From: Deltaproteobacteria bacterium
GTDB lineage: Bacteria; Myxococcota_A; Polyangia; Haliangiales; Haliangiaceae
NCBI GenBank assembly: GCA_020630875.1
Contig: JAHDIH010000004.1
Location: forward strand, 62,212 to 126,211
Reading direction: 5' to 3'
DNA length: 64,000 nucleotides
The first letter of the stretch is position 1. Each line of letters opens with the position of its first letter. The position numbers and the translations under genes were made by a program. The notes under the pieces are model-generated. The model ran no database searches, had not been told where the DNA came from, and saw only the letters and a list, made by a program, of their open reading frames with translations. Below are positions 1-10,227 of this stretch, piece by piece.

Positions 1-1005
1 CCTACCCCATGCCGGGTCATTGTATGGGGTTCTCGTGATGTGGAGATGGTAGAAGAACTACTTTCTCTAGGTGGTTGGCGTTCGGACATTGAAATTCACG
101 GATGGGAATATGAGACCCATGAAGCCTTGTTTCAGGAAATCGCCAAACGAGCCCAAGAAGAAAACGTCACCATTGAAACACTTTGCTTTCAAGGTCACGG
201 TAGTAATGGCTCGACGGAACTCGGTGGAGATTTAAACGTCAGAAGTTCAAAGATGGAAAAGGCGTTTCCACTAATTCTTCCCTGGCTGTCCCATGGTGCC
301 GAAGTGATGGTTGGCGGATGCGGTACTGGTTTTGGAGACAAAGGATTAGCTCTACTTCACCGTATTGCCACCATGGGTAAGAGTAAGAGCATCAAGGTTT
401 CAGCTGGAACCGTAGCGCAACGAGGGGCCAGTGGTCTCGAAGGCAATGAAATGTGGATGCAATACAAGGGCGAAACCAAAATAGGCGGCGTCGAATATGG
501 CAGCATGACTGGAACCCAACGGTGGTTAGACAGTCCACTACTCGTTAGTGCAGAAGAACGATCGCTGCTTCGCTACGGCACGCTCAGCCAACTTCCCTAT
601 AAGGTATCCGGAAGAATCGAAACCAATGCAATGTTCAGAAAAATAGTTAAACAAAAGAACAAAGGCAGCTATGTGAAAATGCCCAAATCTTTTGACCCGT
701 TCATGAGCATAAGAATCAACAACGACCGAAAAAGGCCATGGGATGCTCACGTGAAGCTGTTCTCTCAAGAGATCGTAAACCGCTTCAAACAAATGAGAGA
801 GATTGACAGAGCAGCGCTTTGTGGCGAGTTCGCAGGCGATTACAATCTAACAGACGTTGAAACAGCTCGTACGCAAGATTGGTTTCGTTGGATCACAAAA
901 TACATGTCGGCAGAGCATAGCGAAGCATTCAAAACGCTGTACGCAAACGCCCGAAGAAGGGCAAAATCCAAGCATCCCGAGATTTTTGGCGCCTACGACC
1001 ACTAG
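1..1005 (+). CDS. Caspase-fold (DUF4347-like) protein, 5' end outside window
   Basis: The frame is open from the first base, so the true start probably lies upstream; the first internal candidate is GTG at 40. The protein resembles DUF4347, a domain of large secreted or adhesin-like proteins related to clan CD cysteine peptidases. A strand ending in QGHGSNG carries a His (codon 196-198), then an LGG segment, then a strand VMVGGCGTG carrying a Cys (codon 319-321). This His-Gly and small-small-Cys pair is the caspase-type dyad arrangement. The C-terminal ~180 residues are basic and unrecognised. No membrane segment is visible. Peptidase activity is inference only; DUF4347 members are largely uncharacterised. 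Confidence 0.6.
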   Translation, partial: PTPCRVIVWGSRDVEMVEELLSLGGWRSDIEIHGWEYETHEALFQEIAKRAQEENVTIETLCFQGHGSNGSTELGGDLNVRSSKMEKAFPLILPWLSHGAEVMVGGCGTGFGDKGLALLHRIATMGKSKSIKVSAGTVAQRGASGLEGNEMWMQYKGETKIGGVEYGSMTGTQRWLDSPLLVSAEERSLLRYGTLSQLPYKVSGRIETNAMFRKIVKQKNKGSYVKMPKSFDPFMSIRINNDRKRPWDAHVKLFSQEIVNRFKQMREIDRAALCGEFAGDYNLTDVETARTQDWFRWITKYMSAEHSEAFKTLYANARRRAKSKHPEIFGAYDH

Positions 1006-1042
1006 TATAGAAATCAGCGCGTTTTGATGTATAGTGCGCCGG

Positions 1043-2953
1043 GTGGGTATCCTAACAGCCAGTGAACTATCGCTTTCGTTTGGCGCCCGTACGCTTTTCG
1101 ACAATCTTTCATTCATCATCGAGGCCAATGACAAAATGGGCCTTATCGGACGTAACGGTAGTGGGAAAACGACGGTGATGCGAATTCTTGCCCAAAAGCA
1201 AGAAATCGATGGGGGCAAAATTTCCATCTCGCAAGGAATACGCATAGGATACCTCGATCAAAACTTGGCGGAAGAAGGCGACCCGCGAAAGTTAATCGAC
1301 TTTGTAGTGGAAAGTATCCCCGCGCTTGGCAACGTCGACGAACGAATCGATGAAATCGAAAATCAACTGGGTACGTGCACCGACGCAGACGAAGCAATGA
1401 AACTTGCGGACGAACTGACGGAACTATTGGACAACAAGCAGCAGCTTGAAACCGACTTTGCCGAGCACCATGCTCACACCATTCTAGATGGACTCGGTTT
1501 TTCGCAAGATCAGCACGAACAGACCGTAGACAAACTTAGCGGGGGATGGAGAATGCGCGCCCACCTCGCCGGGCTTCTTTTTTCCAAACCCCATCTCTTA
1601 CTTTTGGATGAACCAACAAACCATTTAGACGTTCCCACCGTAGCGTGGTTCGGAAGCTTTCTTCAGCGCTACAAAGGCGCTTTCGTCATGATCAGCCATG
1701 ACCGTGAGTTTCTTAATAGTCAGGTTAACCGAGTGGTTGCGATAGAAAAGGAGCGAACTCGAGTTTATCCCGGCAACTACGATGCCTACGTCACGGCACG
1801 AACCGAAGAGGAAACCATCCTTTTTGCTAGGGCCAAAAATGTCGCGAAGCAAAAAGAAGACATTCAGCGCTTTATTGATAGATTCCGTGCACAAGCGAAT
1901 AAAGCGAAAGCAGTACAGAGTAGGGTAAAGCAACTTGAAAAAATGGAAGACATCGTACTGCCTTCTCGTGAAGACACCATCGGCATTAGAATCCCATCAG
2001 CTGGTAAACCAGTGCAGACGGTGCTTCGCGGCAATGAACTCGGTCACGACTATGGGAATGGGTTGCTTTTCGACGGCGTGAATATCGCATTGCAACGCGG
2101 CGACAAAGTAGCATTGATTGGAGAAAATGGCGCGGGAAAAACCACACTCCTTAGAATACTGGCGGGGGAAATTAAGCCAACCAATGGAACGGTAGGACTC
2201 GGCAACAAAGTAATCGCAGGGTACTACGCGCAGCACCATACGAACTCACTGCAACTTGACTGGACCATTTTTCAAGAGGTCGCGGCTGCAAACTTGGAAG
2301 CGTCTCAAACGGCGGTAAGAACGGTATTGGGATCGCTTCTCTTTCGAAACGATGATGTGGAAAAAAAGATTGGAGTACTGTCCGGAGGAGAGCGCGCACG
2401 TGTCTGTCTCGCTAAGCTAATCATTCAACCCACTAACTTGCTGATGATGGATGAACCCACCAATCACCTCGACCTGGAAACCAGCGAAGCACTGTCGAAC
2501 GCACTCAAAGAGTTTGATGGCACCGTACTATTCGTTAGTCACAACATGGGATTGATCCGGACGGTTGCCGGAAGAGTCTGGAACCTGACCGCAGGAACCT
2601 TCGAAGACTATCCTGGCACGTATTCCGAATACGAATACAGATTGCAAGAACAAGGCAAACAAGCGGCAAAAACGCAAACAAAAGAGACTCGCAAAAAGTC
2701 TCAGAAAAAGCGTCCGGCGAACAAACCAAAGCAGCAAAGCAAAAAGAAGATTCAACAAGCGATCGATGAGCTTGAGATCGAAATTGAAGACTTAGAAACT
2801 ACCGTGACAACTCTCACAAACAATATGTCTGGGAAAATGAGTAATGAAGAGCGGAGTGAACTATCTAAGAAAGCAACGGAAACACAGAAATTGCTCGACC
2901 AGAAGAATGCCCTCTGGGAGCAGCTTCAGAGCCAGCTTGAAGCTCTTCCCTAG
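1043..2953 (+). CDS. ABC-F family ATPase (Uup/YheS/EttA-like)
   Basis: Soluble duplicated ABC ATPase without membrane domains, of the ABC-F type that acts on ribosomes or in translation quality control. Domain 1 has Walker A GRNGSGKTT near residue 40, signature LSGGW and Walker B LLLLDEPTNHLD. Domain 2 has GENGAGKTT near residue 355, LSGGERARVCLA and LLMMDEPTNHLD. A charged linker joins the halves, and residues ~550-636 form a Lys-rich coiled coil like that of Uup or YheS. A GTG at 1034 is also in frame, but a TATAGT hexamer ends 7 nt before GTG 1043, which matches the window's leaderless pattern. I cannot assign a subfamily securely. Confidence 0.93.
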   Translation: MGILTASELSLSFGARTLFDNLSFIIEANDKMGLIGRNGSGKTTVMRILAQKQEIDGGKISISQGIRIGYLDQNLAEEGDPRKLIDFVVESIPALGNVDERIDEIENQLGTCTDADEAMKLADELTELLDNKQQLETDFAEHHAHTILDGLGFSQDQHEQTVDKLSGGWRMRAHLAGLLFSKPHLLLLDEPTNHLDVPTVAWFGSFLQRYKGAFVMISHDREFLNSQVNRVVAIEKERTRVYPGNYDAYVTARTEEETILFARAKNVAKQKEDIQRFIDRFRAQANKAKAVQSRVKQLEKMEDIVLPSREDTIGIRIPSAGKPVQTVLRGNELGHDYGNGLLFDGVNIALQRGDKVALIGENGAGKTTLLRILAGEIKPTNGTVGLGNKVIAGYYAQHHTNSLQLDWTIFQEVAAANLEASQTAVRTVLGSLLFRNDDVEKKIGVLSGGERARVCLAKLIIQPTNLLMMDEPTNHLDLETSEALSNALKEFDGTVLFVSHNMGLIRTVAGRVWNLTAGTFEDYPGTYSEYEYRLQEQGKQAAKTQTKETRKKSQKKRPANKPKQQSKKKIQQAIDELEIEIEDLETTVTTLTNNMSGKMSNEERSELSKKATETQKLLDQKNALWEQLQSQLEALP

Positions 2954-2957
2954 CGAC

Positions 2958-2985
2958 TTGATATAGCGCGTTTACCTGTTAGCAT
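2958..2985 (+). promoter_or_regulatory. Leaderless promoter for the FG-GAP gene
   Basis: TTGATA (2958-2963), a 16-nt spacer and TAGCAT (2980-2985). The GTG start at 2992 is exactly 7 nt after the hexamer and no Shine-Dalgarno sequence is present, so the transcript should begin at the start codon. Confidence 0.6.
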
Positions 2986-2991
2986 CGCTCT

Positions 2992-5900
2992 GTGAAAAAG
3001 TTTTTCTGTGCACTAGTTTTAGCAATCGCCCCCCTTGCATCGCACGCAGACTGGCTCGGAGCTCGAGGTGACAATGCCCGAACTGGTGTCTCTAACGGAA
3101 CTTCAAATCTCATCACCCCAGAGGTAGCTTGGCGCTACTTTCTGGGAGGCGCCGTCCCACGCCACTCACTTTTAAGACACGATGTCGACAACAAAGACAA
3201 CACCGACGTCATCTATCTTGTAGGAGGGACCGTAATCGCTAAAGATATTAGAGGGCCGGTACTATGGAGCACGGGCCCTATCGCCGCCAAACAAGTTCTC
3301 GATTTTGCGGATGTCGATGGAGATGGGGATAATGAAGTCATTGTCGCCACCTCAAATGGCGTAGTATTCCTTAGTGGAGCAAACGGTACTGTCGAATGGC
3401 GGCAACCTGTAGCTGACATTGGTTCGCTTGCAACCGCAAAACTCTATGATGTCGACGGGGACGGAAAACGTGAGCTCGTTACCATTGCGTGTCCGTGTTG
3501 TAGTGACAGAAACGACGCAACTGGTGCGACTTATGACCTTGATGGAGTGCCGTCTTTGAAATGGTCGCCGGCAGAAGTTCGATGCGGTAGCGAAACAACT
3601 ACCACGATACTAAAGCGAGGAAGTGGAACCGCGGTACTATTGGGCAAGCGATTCGGATTTAACCTCGTCGATGGCACCACCGGTGCGACGATTGCTACTT
3701 CTGGCGAATTGGGACAGGCCACTGAGTTTTCTACCTGCATCGCTGCCAACATCGACAGCGACAACGATGACGAAGCGGTCTGCTTTCTCAGTAGCAAACT
3801 AGCGATCAGCGGTGAAGGACACAAGGTCTACGCTTTAGATATTACCGGCGGAGTGGTTTCGCTACTTTGGCAAAAAAGTATCGGCGATGAAGACAATGCT
3901 CTCCTGTTCAACCAAGAATCAACGTTAGACTTAGATGGCGACGGAAACGTCGAAGTAGTATTGTCCGGCAAGCAAGCATCAGTACCTACACTTTTCGTGC
4001 TTGATGCCAGTAGCGGCACCACTATTGAGACGAAAGACAACGTTAATTTTGAAGGAGTGTTTAATCGCGACATCGTCGTTTCATCAACCAATGATACAAT
4101 TTTATTACGACTTTCTTCCGCAAGCCTGTCCGACATCCAGACCTTCCCCAACACCAAAGTAATTCCACAAGAATCGACGAATCACGTCGGTGGTGCGATT
4201 TCATTCATTAGTGATTTTGCCCTTTGGTTAACCAACAGTTCGTTGGAAATTGAAGCCTACGACTCAGACTTTTTGAAAATGGGAAGCCTGCAACTGACCG
4301 GAAACGATGACAAAGTCGCAGTTCTTTCAAGGACAGGAGACATTACGATTGCGGACGGCAGTGGCTACATTCACAGCGTTACAGACATATTTAGAAAACA
4401 GGGACTCGTTCAAGCTGGAGGCTACTTCGCAGATGGACTGCGGCGCCAACTCTGCAAGAGTCCCATTAGCGGGCCTGACGGAACGACCTTGGTCTCGAAC
4501 GGGAATGGTAGTCTACTCTTAATGCAAGGTGGGGACTCAACCCTAACCCTTCCTCCGCAAACGTTGTGGCAAAAAGTAAGGACCGACTGCCCAACTTACA
4601 ATTTACAAAGAGGAACACTCTTAACCAGACGTAATGACGAAAGCTTTGATAGCTTGGTAAGCTTAGAGCCACTCTCTGGAGCTTCTCTCTGGGAAAGAAG
4701 TTTGCCTGGGAAAATCTTGACCGATCTTCTTATCGGTAGCTTTCCCACTCAGAGTGATACCGGCGTAGTTGTAGAGTGGTCTCAGACCAACAACGCGATT
4801 TTAATGCACAGTAGTTTTGATGTGTTGACAGGATTACCTGTATGGGAACTGCCAGGATTTAGCAGAGGCCAAACGCTCTTGCCATCAGGAGGCGCTATGG
4901 CTGATTTAAGTGGGGATGGAGTCTCCGACTATGTGGGGCATTTCTTTTCAACTTACATAATCGATGGAGCGAGCGGCGATGTTTCCGATTCTAATCAAGG
5001 TATTTCACCGTACAACATGCCGACGATCGTCAACGTAGATGGTGATGACCAAAGTGAATTCTTCATGCATGCTGGTTTTTATCCCCTATCGGTCGTGGAC
5101 GACGACCAACAAACTTTGCAAACGAGCCCCATTGAGAACCGTCCCAACACGTATCACACGCTAATTTCTTGTGAAAACGATGTTCGCTATGGCGTTGGCA
5201 CAGGGGTGGTAGACAAAGGCACGTTACACTTTTACGGGCTAAACAGTAGTTCAAACTCTCTGGCGGTTACTCTCGCTGGTGGCGCGTTATACGGCAACGA
5301 AGCTGCCGCCGTAGCACAAGGTGCCGCCTTGAGTTCACTAGGTTCTACCTATGGTCACACCGACATTGATGGTAACGGAACGCAAGCGATTCTTGTGGGC
5401 TCCCAAAATGGGTGGCTTTACGCTCTTGAACCTTGCGCTCAGACCCTGCTGTTCGCCCTTGAGTTTCCTGGTTCCGTGGGCGCTATGGCATTCATTGACC
5501 GACAAGATATCGGTATAGAAGAACTTGTCGTCTCCGTTTCAGATGGTTTTCTCTACGGTATTAAAAACTTCACCGTTCAATCAGCCGAATCCGTGATCGA
5601 AATTGATCCCAGTGCCCCTACCACCGCGGACGCCGATATCTTTCTTCAGAGCAGCAGCGTGCGCATCGAATGGATTGCTAGCTCTAACGCAGAATTTTAT
5701 GAAGTAGCAATTGTCGAAGACCAAACCAAGGAGTTTGTAGTCTCCTGGACTCAATCTTCCAACACCAACATTGTCATAGACAGCCTTTCACTTGCTCCCA
5801 ATACGCTCTATCGCTCTGTGGTGAGAGCTGTGGCTAGCAATGGCGAACTGTCCGCCGAAAAAGAAAGTGATGGTTTTGTAGTCGAACCATCGGAGGACTC

Positions 5901-5994
5901 CAGTGGAGGATGCGGCTGCGATGGTTCAACTCCAACGTCGCTATTTTTTATCGCGGTATTTCTTGCACTAGCGCCAAAAAGAAAATCGCTTTAG
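2992..5994 (+). CDS. FG-GAP/VCBS beta-propeller surface protein with MYXO-CTERM-like tail
   Basis: Exported protein of 1000 residues. It begins with a classical signal peptide (MKKFFCALVLAIAPLASHA). At least seven Asp-rich calcium-binding-type FG-GAP motifs follow, such as DVDGDGDNE, DVDGDGKRE, DLDGDGNVE, DLSGDGVSD and DIDGNGTQA, which suggests one or more beta-propellers. A fibronectin type III-like domain lies around 870-965. The end has GCGC, a hydrophobic stretch and a basic KRKSL tail, the plan of MYXO-CTERM sorting signals. The GTG start is supported by the promoter 7 nt upstream. The 3' end overlaps the convergent biotin carrier gene by 4 bp. A role in adhesion or cell-surface display is inferred; no ligand can be named. 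Confidence 0.85.
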   Translation: MKKFFCALVLAIAPLASHADWLGARGDNARTGVSNGTSNLITPEVAWRYFLGGAVPRHSLLRHDVDNKDNTDVIYLVGGTVIAKDIRGPVLWSTGPIAAKQVLDFADVDGDGDNEVIVATSNGVVFLSGANGTVEWRQPVADIGSLATAKLYDVDGDGKRELVTIACPCCSDRNDATGATYDLDGVPSLKWSPAEVRCGSETTTTILKRGSGTAVLLGKRFGFNLVDGTTGATIATSGELGQATEFSTCIAANIDSDNDDEAVCFLSSKLAISGEGHKVYALDITGGVVSLLWQKSIGDEDNALLFNQESTLDLDGDGNVEVVLSGKQASVPTLFVLDASSGTTIETKDNVNFEGVFNRDIVVSSTNDTILLRLSSASLSDIQTFPNTKVIPQESTNHVGGAISFISDFALWLTNSSLEIEAYDSDFLKMGSLQLTGNDDKVAVLSRTGDITIADGSGYIHSVTDIFRKQGLVQAGGYFADGLRRQLCKSPISGPDGTTLVSNGNGSLLLMQGGDSTLTLPPQTLWQKVRTDCPTYNLQRGTLLTRRNDESFDSLVSLEPLSGASLWERSLPGKILTDLLIGSFPTQSDTGVVVEWSQTNNAILMHSSFDVLTGLPVWELPGFSRGQTLLPSGGAMADLSGDGVSDYVGHFFSTYIIDGASGDVSDSNQGISPYNMPTIVNVDGDDQSEFFMHAGFYPLSVVDDDQQTLQTSPIENRPNTYHTLISCENDVRYGVGTGVVDKGTLHFYGLNSSSNSLAVTLAGGALYGNEAAAVAQGAALSSLGSTYGHTDIDGNGTQAILVGSQNGWLYALEPCAQTLLFALEFPGSVGAMAFIDRQDIGIEELVVSVSDGFLYGIKNFTVQSAESVIEIDPSAPTTADADIFLQSSSVRIEWIASSNAEFYEVAIVEDQTKEFVVSWTQSSNTNIVIDSLSLAPNTLYRSVVRAVASNGELSAEKESDGFVVEPSEDSSGGCGCDGSTPTSLFFIAVFLALAPKRKSL

Positions 5995-6530
5995 ATTGGG
6001 TCTAACCGTACAAGAACATCGCCTGCAGAAATATCGCTGCCTTCTTCGGCGACAAGTGCTACCACCTTTGCAGTGGCAGGGTAGTCTCCACCATACGTTA
6101 CCCGCGTGAAGGTTTTCATTACTTCGATAAGACAAAGCACGTCACCATGTTTCACCACATCCCCTACCGAAACAAAAGCGTCGGACTCAGGATTGGGACG
6201 ACTGTAAAAGCGACCAGGAAACTCCGCAACTACCTCTATTTTTCCCGATTTTTGTTTTTTTGAAGTCCCGGCAGAGCCTTTGGCGACTCCCGCTGACGTA
6301 TCAATTTCCGCAAGCATCGACTCAAAGTGAACAGGGCCATGCGGCGCCACTTCTTTGATTAGTCCACCACTGCCACTCGCGTAGACTGATGAAACCTTCC
6401 CCAGCCGTGTAAGGGTTCCTACCAATTGGCCTTCGGCAACCGCGGCTCCTTTTTTGATAGCGGGTGTAAAATAACCTATCGCCGGCGACAGCAGCTTACT
6501 GTCCTTCTCTTTTGCTTTTAGTCGACTCAT
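5991..6530 (-). CDS. Biotin carboxyl carrier protein with two barrel-sandwich domains
   Basis: Carrier subunit that moves carboxyl groups between the biotin carboxylase and carboxyltransferase encoded just upstream. The C-terminal domain (about 100-179) has the biotinylation motif as IEVMKTF, with Lys139 the likely biotin site; the usual form is EAMK. Residues about 17-77 look like a second barrel-sandwich domain with the same glycine pattern but no MK motif, so they cannot carry biotin. A Lys/Ser-rich linker joins the two. The start overlaps the carboxyltransferase stop by 4 bp, which implies translational coupling. At 179 residues it is not simply AccB with the usual Pro/Ala linker. Confidence 0.82.
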   Translation of the reverse strand: MSRLKAKEKDSKLLSPAIGYFTPAIKKGAAVAEGQLVGTLTRLGKVSSVYASGSGGLIKEVAPHGPVHFESMLAEIDTSAGVAKGSAGTSKKQKSGKIEVVAEFPGRFYSRPNPESDAFVSVGDVVKHGDVLCLIEVMKTFTRVTYGGDYPATAKVVALVAEEGSDISAGDVLVRLDPI

Positions 6531-8236
6531 GGCATCCCTCTATCTAATGCAGCAATATCATGCAGACTCCAAATGCGGGGATTTTTGATCCGACGATACC
6601 CACTAGACTGATAGGATGCTTCTACGCAGACCTCAAGCCAACCACGCATTTCATCGAACTTGATAATTTCGTCAATGTCGCCTTTGTTCGCAGCAACATA
6701 AGGACTCATATCACTTTCGATTCGCGCTTCCACTTCTTTCATCTTCTTTTCGATTTCCTGCTTTTCATCTGGATCATCAGTTGCAATTTCAAAGTTGTCA
6801 TCAAGCTTTGTGTTGTAGGTGGCGATCGCGAGGGTTCGCCCTTCCATCACAGAGAGTCTTGAAATCGTAGTAGACAGCTGCAGTACTGGATCAAATGGCA
6901 TTCCAGCCATCGCATAATATCCAGCTCCAGAAGCTTTCCGAAGAAGAAATGTAAACATCGGGGTAGTATTGGTACTATTTGTGTAGATAAGACTAGAGCC
7001 GTAACGGAGAAGTCCTAGCCTCTCTGCTTCTGCGCCGATGTCAAATCCAGAGATATCTTGCAGCCAAACGATTGGTATTCCATCATCGTTGCACGCACGG
7101 GAAAAAGAAGAAATCTTAGCGATACTATCGCGATAAAGAATACCTCCCAGCGTGGGAGCTTTTCCTTCATTAGCCATCGGGCCTTGCCTGTTGCAGATGA
7201 TTCCCACGTACAAACCACCAATACGGCCGACGCCCACAATCATCTCACGGCCTACGTTAGGCTGGATCTCCCAAAACAAACTTTCGTCGACCAAACGCGC
7301 GATGACATCTTCAGCATTGTAGGCTTGGCGATGGTCGGCTGGAATAAGCTCTTTCAGTTCACGTGGAGAATAGTTAGGCTGAAGTTTTTCGTTTCCTCCA
7401 CGGTAATAGTCCGCAGCGGAAGAGTTGGTTCGTTTGATTTCCCCGCGAAGCGAGGAAATTAGCGTCTGATCATCTGGGACGCGAACGTCTGCGCAACCCG
7501 ATTGATGAACGTGAACCTCGGGTCCGCCGATTCCAAGAGACGTCATCTTTTGACTTTTAGCTCCTTTGATTAGAGCCGCCCCTGCGATAACCATGTACGC
7601 CTGTTCGGTCATGTAGACTCTGTCGCTAATGATTGGCATGTAGCCGCCACCAGCTATGCAATCACCGAATACGCCAGCAAGTTGCGGTACGCCGTTTGCC
7701 GACAATACGCTGTTTAGTTTAAAGATATTTCCCGCGCCACGTTCTCCAGCAAACGTCCGAGACTGCTCCGGTAAGAATAAACCACTGCAGTCCACTAAGT
7801 AGATCACCGGAAGACGTAGGCGTAACGCTACGGTCTGCGCGCGTTGAATCTTTTCTGGTGTTCTTGGCCACCAAGCGCCGGAAGCGACGGTGTTATCGTT
7901 GGCTATGACCACACAAAGGCGATCGTGAACCCTGACAATTCCCGTTACCACCCCAGCACCAGGAGATTTCGCATCGCGATAAAAGGTTTCTTCCCCGTTT
8001 ACATGACTGCCGATCTCATGAAAATCAGAGCCTGGATCTTTTAGTAACTCAATGCGTTCACGAGAGGTCAGTTTTCCTTTTTTGTGAACGCGATCAATGT
8101 ATTTTTGCCCCCATCCAAGCGCAATGCTCTTTCTTCGTTCTTCAAGAACTTTTTCTTTTTCTGCAAGAACAGGGTTGTCTGGGAGCGCAGCGCTACCCAA
8201 ATCAGAGCCAACGGGGGTGAGTGGAATATTAGCCAT
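6527..8236 (-). CDS. Acyl-CoA carboxylase carboxyltransferase subunit (PccB/MccB type)
   Basis: Carboxyltransferase of a biotin-dependent acyl-CoA carboxylase. It transfers CO2 from carboxybiotin to an acyl-CoA, most likely propionyl-, methylcrotonyl- or acetyl-CoA. At 569 residues it has both crotonase-fold halves. The first half carries [16 protein letters not shown] and the oxyanion segment [15 protein letters not shown]; the second carries [16 protein letters not shown] and [12 protein letters not shown]. Its last codons overlap the carrier gene and its first 8 bp overlap the biotin carboxylase stop, so the three subunits form one operon. Substrate cannot be read from sequence. A sodium-pump decarboxylase alpha subunit is a less likely alternative, because a biotin carboxylase is encoded next to it. 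Confidence 0.88.
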   Translation of the reverse strand: MANIPLTPVGSDLGSAALPDNPVLAEKEKVLEERRKSIALGWGQKYIDRVHKKGKLTSRERIELLKDPGSDFHEIGSHVNGEETFYRDAKSPGAGVVTGIVRVHDRLCVVIANDNTVASGAWWPRTPEKIQRAQTVALRLRLPVIYLVDCSGLFLPEQSRTFAGERGAGNIFKLNSVLSANGVPQLAGVFGDCIAGGGYMPIISDRVYMTEQAYMVIAGAALIKGAKSQKMTSLGIGGPEVHVHQSGCADVRVPDDQTLISSLRGEIKRTNSSAADYYRGGNEKLQPNYSPRELKELIPADHRQAYNAEDVIARLVDESLFWEIQPNVGREMIVGVGRIGGLYVGIICNRQGPMANEGKAPTLGGILYRDSIAKISSFSRACNDDGIPIVWLQDISGFDIGAEAERLGLLRYGSSLIYTNSTNTTPMFTFLLRKASGAGYYAMAGMPFDPVLQLSTTISRLSVMEGRTLAIATYNTKLDDNFEIATDDPDEKQEIEKKMKEVEARIESDMSPYVAANKGDIDEIIKFDEMRGWLEVCVEASYQSSGYRRIKNPRIWSLHDIAALDRGMP

Positions 8237-9575
8237 GGTGATTCACCTCAAACCCCGGAATGCGGGATGTGTCGTAGTTGTTATTCTTAAAGTCATCGCT
8301 CGCCAAAATTTGGCAATGCATGTCGATGGTAGTGTCCACTCCAGCATACTTCATCTTTTTTAAAGTTTTTATCATCTTGCTGATTGCCGCGTCTCTATCT
8401 TTATCAAAGACAATGACCTTGCAAAGTAGACTGTCATAGAACGGCGGAACTTCGTAGCCCTCACTAACGTGAGTATCAATGCGTACGCCATCTTCATTGT
8501 CAGGTACGCTCCACTTGGTAATCTTCCCGGGAGATGGTTTAAAGTTCTCGGCCGGATTTTCAGCATTAATTCGACATTCAATAGAGTGGCCCTTGAGCTC
8601 CACTTCATCTTGGGTCACTGCCAAAGATTGCCCGGCTGCTGCTCGCAGTTGCATCTCCACAAGATCAAGGCCACTCCTCATTTCAGACACCGGATGTTCC
8701 ACCTGAAGTCGGGTGTTCATCTCGATGAATCTAAGTTGACCTTCTTCATCAAGAAGAAATTCCATAGTTCCCGCTCCAACATAGCCGATGCTAGAAGCCG
8801 CTTTGCGGCTGACGTCAAACACATAGTCGCGAACGTCTGTGGACAGTGCAATGGCCGGAGACTCTTCGATTAGTTTTTGATGATTTCGCTGCACGGTGCA
8901 GTCTCGTTCTCCTACGTGGATTACGTTTCCGTACCGATCTCCCATTAGTTGGATCTCAATATGTCGACCACCTTGAATCAACTTTTCAATGTACACGCTG
9001 TCATCGGCAAAACATGCCTTGGCTTCAGCCCTTGCGTCCTCAAATGCAGCCTGAAGCTCACCTTCGTTTTTTGCGATTCGCATTCCGCGGCCGCCGCCAC
9101 CTGCTTCTGCCTTCACCAACAAAGGATAACCAATTTCTTTGGCCACTTCCTTTGCTGCGCTCAGGGTCTCAACGATTCCCTCACTGCCAGGCACCACGGG
9201 AACTCCAGCTTCTCGCATGATTCGCTTAGCTGGAATTTTTCTTCCCAAAAGCCGCATCACCCCTGCGGAAGGTCCAATGAATGTAATGCCATGGGTCTCA
9301 CAAAGTGCCGCAAACCTTGGACTCTCTGCGAGAAACCCCCAGCCAGGATGAATGGCGCTGCACCCGGCTTGTCTTGCTGCTTGAACCACACTTTCAGGGT
9401 TTAAGTAGCTAGCACTTGGAGAAGCACCACCAATCACTTGCACCTCTCGATTTGGCAGGGCTTTAGCATCTACATTAGAAGCTGCAAAAACAGGGGTGAT
9501 TCCTAGCTTGTCGCAGGTACGAGCGATGCGGTGCGCGACCTCACCACGATTCGCGATTAAAATTCGCTTAAACAT
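8229..9575 (-). CDS. accC: Biotin carboxylase (AccC-like)
   Basis: ATP-grasp enzyme that carboxylates the biotin on the carrier protein with bicarbonate and ATP. It has the full 448-residue AccC length. Visible motifs are the N-terminal [24 protein letters not shown], the glycine-rich ATP loop [12 protein letters not shown] and the active-site stretch [16 protein letters not shown]. The gene lies between a peroxiredoxin (15-bp gap upstream) and the carboxyltransferase (8-bp overlap downstream). The ATG at 9575 has no obvious Shine-Dalgarno or -10 site, so it is probably read from the upstream transcript. The adjacent carboxyltransferase is a fused PccB-type protein rather than AccA plus AccD, so the complex may serve an acyl-CoA other than acetyl-CoA. 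Confidence 0.93.
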   Translation of the reverse strand: MFKRILIANRGEVAHRIARTCDKLGITPVFAASNVDAKALPNREVQVIGGASPSASYLNPESVVQAARQAGCSAIHPGWGFLAESPRFAALCETHGITFIGPSAGVMRLLGRKIPAKRIMREAGVPVVPGSEGIVETLSAAKEVAKEIGYPLLVKAEAGGGGRGMRIAKNEGELQAAFEDARAEAKACFADDSVYIEKLIQGGRHIEIQLMGDRYGNVIHVGERDCTVQRNHQKLIEESPAIALSTDVRDYVFDVSRKAASSIGYVGAGTMEFLLDEEGQLRFIEMNTRLQVEHPVSEMRSGLDLVEMQLRAAAGQSLAVTQDEVELKGHSIECRINAENPAENFKPSPGKITKWSVPDNEDGVRIDTHVSEGYEVPPFYDSLLCKVIVFDKDRDAAISKMIKTLKKMKYAGVDTTIDMHCQILASDDFKNNNYDTSRIPGFEVNHHG

Positions 9576-9590
9576 TGTCGCAAGCTTGGA

Positions 9591-10076
9591 TCACCCAAGC
9601 TTTGAAATGCAAGCCTCAGCCCCAGATACAGTGACTCCTTTGCCACTTTCTACTTCAATCGATTCCACTACGCCCTTGTTGGCAACCAATAAAAATCGTT
9701 TTCCACGAATTCCCAGACCTGCGCCACTAATGTCGGTTTCAAGACCTAACGCTTTGGTAAACTCTCCGTTGCCATCTGCGAGGAAAAATACCTTCCCCGT
9801 CGCGCCTTGCGCTTGCTCCCACGCTTTCATGACAAACGGGTCGTTAACCGCAAGACAGATTATCTTTTCCACGCCTTTGCCCTTGATGGCATCCGCATTC
9901 TGAACGAATCCAGGAAGATGCGTGTTGGAACAAGTTGGCGTGAATGCACCGGGGACGGAAAACATAGCGACCTTGCCTGCTGCGAATAATTCGCCGGTAG
10001 AAACGTCTTCCAATCCTGATTCCCCTAAAACTTTTAGCGTGACGTTGGGAATGTTGCTGCCTACTTCGATGCTCAT
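9591..10076 (-). CDS. Peroxiredoxin, Prx5/AhpE-like redoxin
   Basis: Thiol peroxidase that reduces hydrogen peroxide and alkyl peroxides. The Prx5 signature PGAFTPTCSNTHLPGF contains the peroxidatic Cys49, and the typical VNDPFVMKAW segment follows. Two further Cys (about 74 and 155) could act as resolving residues; the last matches the C-terminal resolving Cys of atypical 2-Cys Prx5 enzymes. Length is 161 residues, normal for the family. I chose ATG 10076, giving MSIEVG, over an upstream in-frame ATG at 10139 because a TATGGC hexamer ends 7 nt before it and family members start here. It is the first gene of the leftward carboxylase run, 15 bp before accC. Confidence 0.9.
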   Translation of the reverse strand: MSIEVGSNIPNVTLKVLGESGLEDVSTGELFAAGKVAMFSVPGAFTPTCSNTHLPGFVQNADAIKGKGVEKIICLAVNDPFVMKAWEQAQGATGKVFFLADGNGEFTKALGLETDISGAGLGIRGKRFLLVANKGVVESIEVESGKGVTVSGAEACISKLG

Positions 10077-10112
10077 GCCCCAGCCATAGCACAGGGCTAC
10101 GACACCAAAGTC

Positions 10113-10227
10113 AGATCTCCAATGGCGAGATCTTTTCATTTTTTTGCGGACAGAGATCTAATGATAGGTCATACTAGCTCTAGTAGGTTGCGGTTGACGA
10201 CCTACTAGACCTAGGCTAAGAGATCTA
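10113..10227 (+). promoter_or_regulatory. Control region of the RHH gene: palindrome, promoter, AGATCT cluster
   Basis: A 9-bp inverted repeat CTAGTAGGT (10180-10188) and ACCTACTAG (10200-10208) frames a TTGACG -35 box (10194-10199). A 17-nt spacer leads to TAAGAG (10217-10222), and the ATG is 7 nt later. The hexamer AGATCT occurs four times in 114 bp (10113, 10128, 10154, 10221), two of them within the 9-mer AGAGATCTA. The palindrome overlaps the -35 box, so it could be an operator, perhaps for the RHH protein encoded downstream (inference). Confidence 0.5.

Noticed and set aside
847-1245. Leftward 132-codon ORF spanning the first two genes
   Set aside because: Shadow frame of the caspase-fold and ABC-F genes; no motifs.
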